Assembly: GCF_007830515.1 (NCBI RefSeq)
Contig: NZ_VLKT01000059.1
Coordinates: 1-41,030, forward strand
Source of the DNA: Mesorhizobium tianshanense
GTDB lineage: Bacteria; Pseudomonadota; Alphaproteobacteria; Rhizobiales; Rhizobiaceae
DNA length: 41,030 nt
Direction: 5' to 3'
Below the pieces are notes generated by a model. The model was not told where the DNA came from and did no database searches. It saw only the letters and a list, made by a program, of their open reading frames with translations. Position numbers and translations under genes: made by a program. This document shows positions 40,432 through 41,030 of this stretch, piece after piece; the first letter of the stretch is position 1; each line of letters opens with the position of its first letter.

Positions 40432-41030
40432 ATGCGCCAGACTTGGCCTGATGTCGCCAAGGGCGTGGGCATCGTTCTTGTCGTCCTGGCCCACGTTCTT
40501 ACCCAAAGCCGCTGGCAATTGGCACCGGCGATCTATTTTGCGATCTCTCTCTTCTACATGCCGTTTTTCTTCGTCATATCCGGATATCTCTACACCGTTT
40601 CCGACAGAAAGGGTCTTCTTTCAAAGCGGGTGCATGGGCTGCTGATACCCTACGTGACATTTCTCAGCCTCGTCATCACCGGCATGCTTCTCGTTGATCT
40701 GCTTCGCGGCGACATACCGGCGCCCTGGCAAATCCGGGAACTCATGACGAACGCAATTCTGGGTGGAAGGTACCTGACCGGCGAACTTGGCATCTTCTGG
40801 TTCGTCACATGCCTTTTCGCGACCCAGATCATCTATAACGAGGTCGCGAAAAGGACTGCGGGGCCGACCGACCCGGCAATGTTAACCTTCGTTGCCGCGG
40901 CCGTCGTCCTTGCTTATATCATTCAGGCCTACTGGCCGGACGTGCGCTCGCCTCTCGCCCTGACCAACGTCCCGCTTGCCATCGGCGCCTTCTGGTTCGG
41001 ACACGCCCTGCGAGAAAGCAGTTTCACCGC
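40432..41030 (+). CDS. Acyltransferase 3 family membrane protein (3' partial)
   Basis: 199 codons are visible from ATG 40432 (GGAGG upstream) and the frame is still open at the window edge. The protein begins MRQTWPDVAKGVGIVLVVLA then HV, the conserved start of OafA/ExoZ-type acyltransferases with the catalytic His in the first helix. It continues with SLFYMPFFFVISGYLYTVSD and further helices (FWFVTCLFATQIIYN; TFVAAAVVLAYIIQAYW). These enzymes acetylate or succinylate sugars of surface polysaccharides on the membrane. It fits the glycan cluster to its left. Confidence 0.9.
   Translation, partial: MRQTWPDVAKGVGIVLVVLAHVLTQSRWQLAPAIYFAISLFYMPFFFVISGYLYTVSDRKGLLSKRVHGLLIPYVTFLSLVITGMLLVDLLRGDIPAPWQIRELMTNAILGGRYLTGELGIFWFVTCLFATQIIYNEVAKRTAGPTDPAMLTFVAAAVVLAYIIQAYWPDVRSPLALTNVPLAIGAFWFGHALRESSFT

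Noticed and set aside
1..41030. CRISPR arrays, tRNA, rRNA or riboswitches
   Set aside because: No regularly spaced repeats, tRNA-like arms or conserved RNA motifs were noticed by eye on either strand; a covariance-model search was not possible.

Overview
The window is high-GC DNA that reads like an alphaproteobacterium of the Hyphomicrobiales (Rhizobium/Mesorhizobium/Aminobacter-like). Support comes from a UPF0314 (DUF2585) gene, rhizobial-style toxin-antitoxin and IS relics, spermidine/putrescine-type ABC genes and a mixed-strand exopolysaccharide block. Genus is not decidable from sequence alone. No rRNA, tRNA, CRISPR array or replication origin was recognised. The stretch looks like accessory, much-rearranged DNA: intact operons are separated by transposon scars and truncated genes.

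Region by region. 1-4.6 kb: end of a LolD/MacB-type ABC ATPase, a small membrane protein resembling the FtsH extracellular domain, a Met/His-rich periplasmic protein, a Crp/Fnr regulator, a SHOCT protein, a multi-pass membrane protein and UPF0314. Three FNR-like boxes (TGAT-N4-ATCA type) lie before three of these genes, suggesting a small local regulon. 4.8-8.2 kb: a Tn3-family element (tnpR, tnpA) whose right terminal repeat cuts into an HxlR regulator gene. 8.5-12.4 kb: a toxin-antitoxin island on the minus strand: RES/Xre pair, UPF0158 protein, a hypothetical protein and an abiE locus in which the antitoxin is intact but the toxin has lost its catalytic block. 12.8-19.1 kb: a catabolic unit with a histidinol-dehydrogenase-like enzyme, a divergent XRE-cupin regulator and a complete PotD/A/B/C-like importer. 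19.1-20.95 kb: an IS graveyard with AT-rich DNA, a 45-residue orphan ORF and a truncated DUF899 gene. 21.0-25.0 kb: a tightly coupled three-gene operon, N-formylglutamate amidohydrolase-like / DUF1704 'QEGLA' zinc peptidase-like / glutathione-synthetase-like ATP-grasp. This is the best candidate here for an uncharacterised biochemical system. 25.3-29.4 kb: AraC regulator, methyltransferase and a large winged-helix/TPR regulator. 29.5-31.0 kb: small secreted-protein ORFs with a chimeric junction, a VapBC pair and an HNH nuclease stub. 31.0-41.0 kb: a surface-polysaccharide region with two GT4 glycosyltransferases, a secreted glycoside hydrolase with a DUF4214 tail, a flippase reduced to 67 codons, a 694-residue glucan-binding-like protein, two methyltransferases and an acyltransferase running off the right edge, plus a second Tn3 transposase scrap.

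How the parts fit: the three-gene amidohydrolase/peptidase/ligase set most likely makes or trims an amide-linked small molecule or peptide. The importer with the dehydrogenase and XRE-cupin regulator most likely takes up and oxidises an amino- or sulfo-alcohol. The polysaccharide genes act on surface glycans. All functional assignments come from reading motifs by eye and recalling families; no database search was run.
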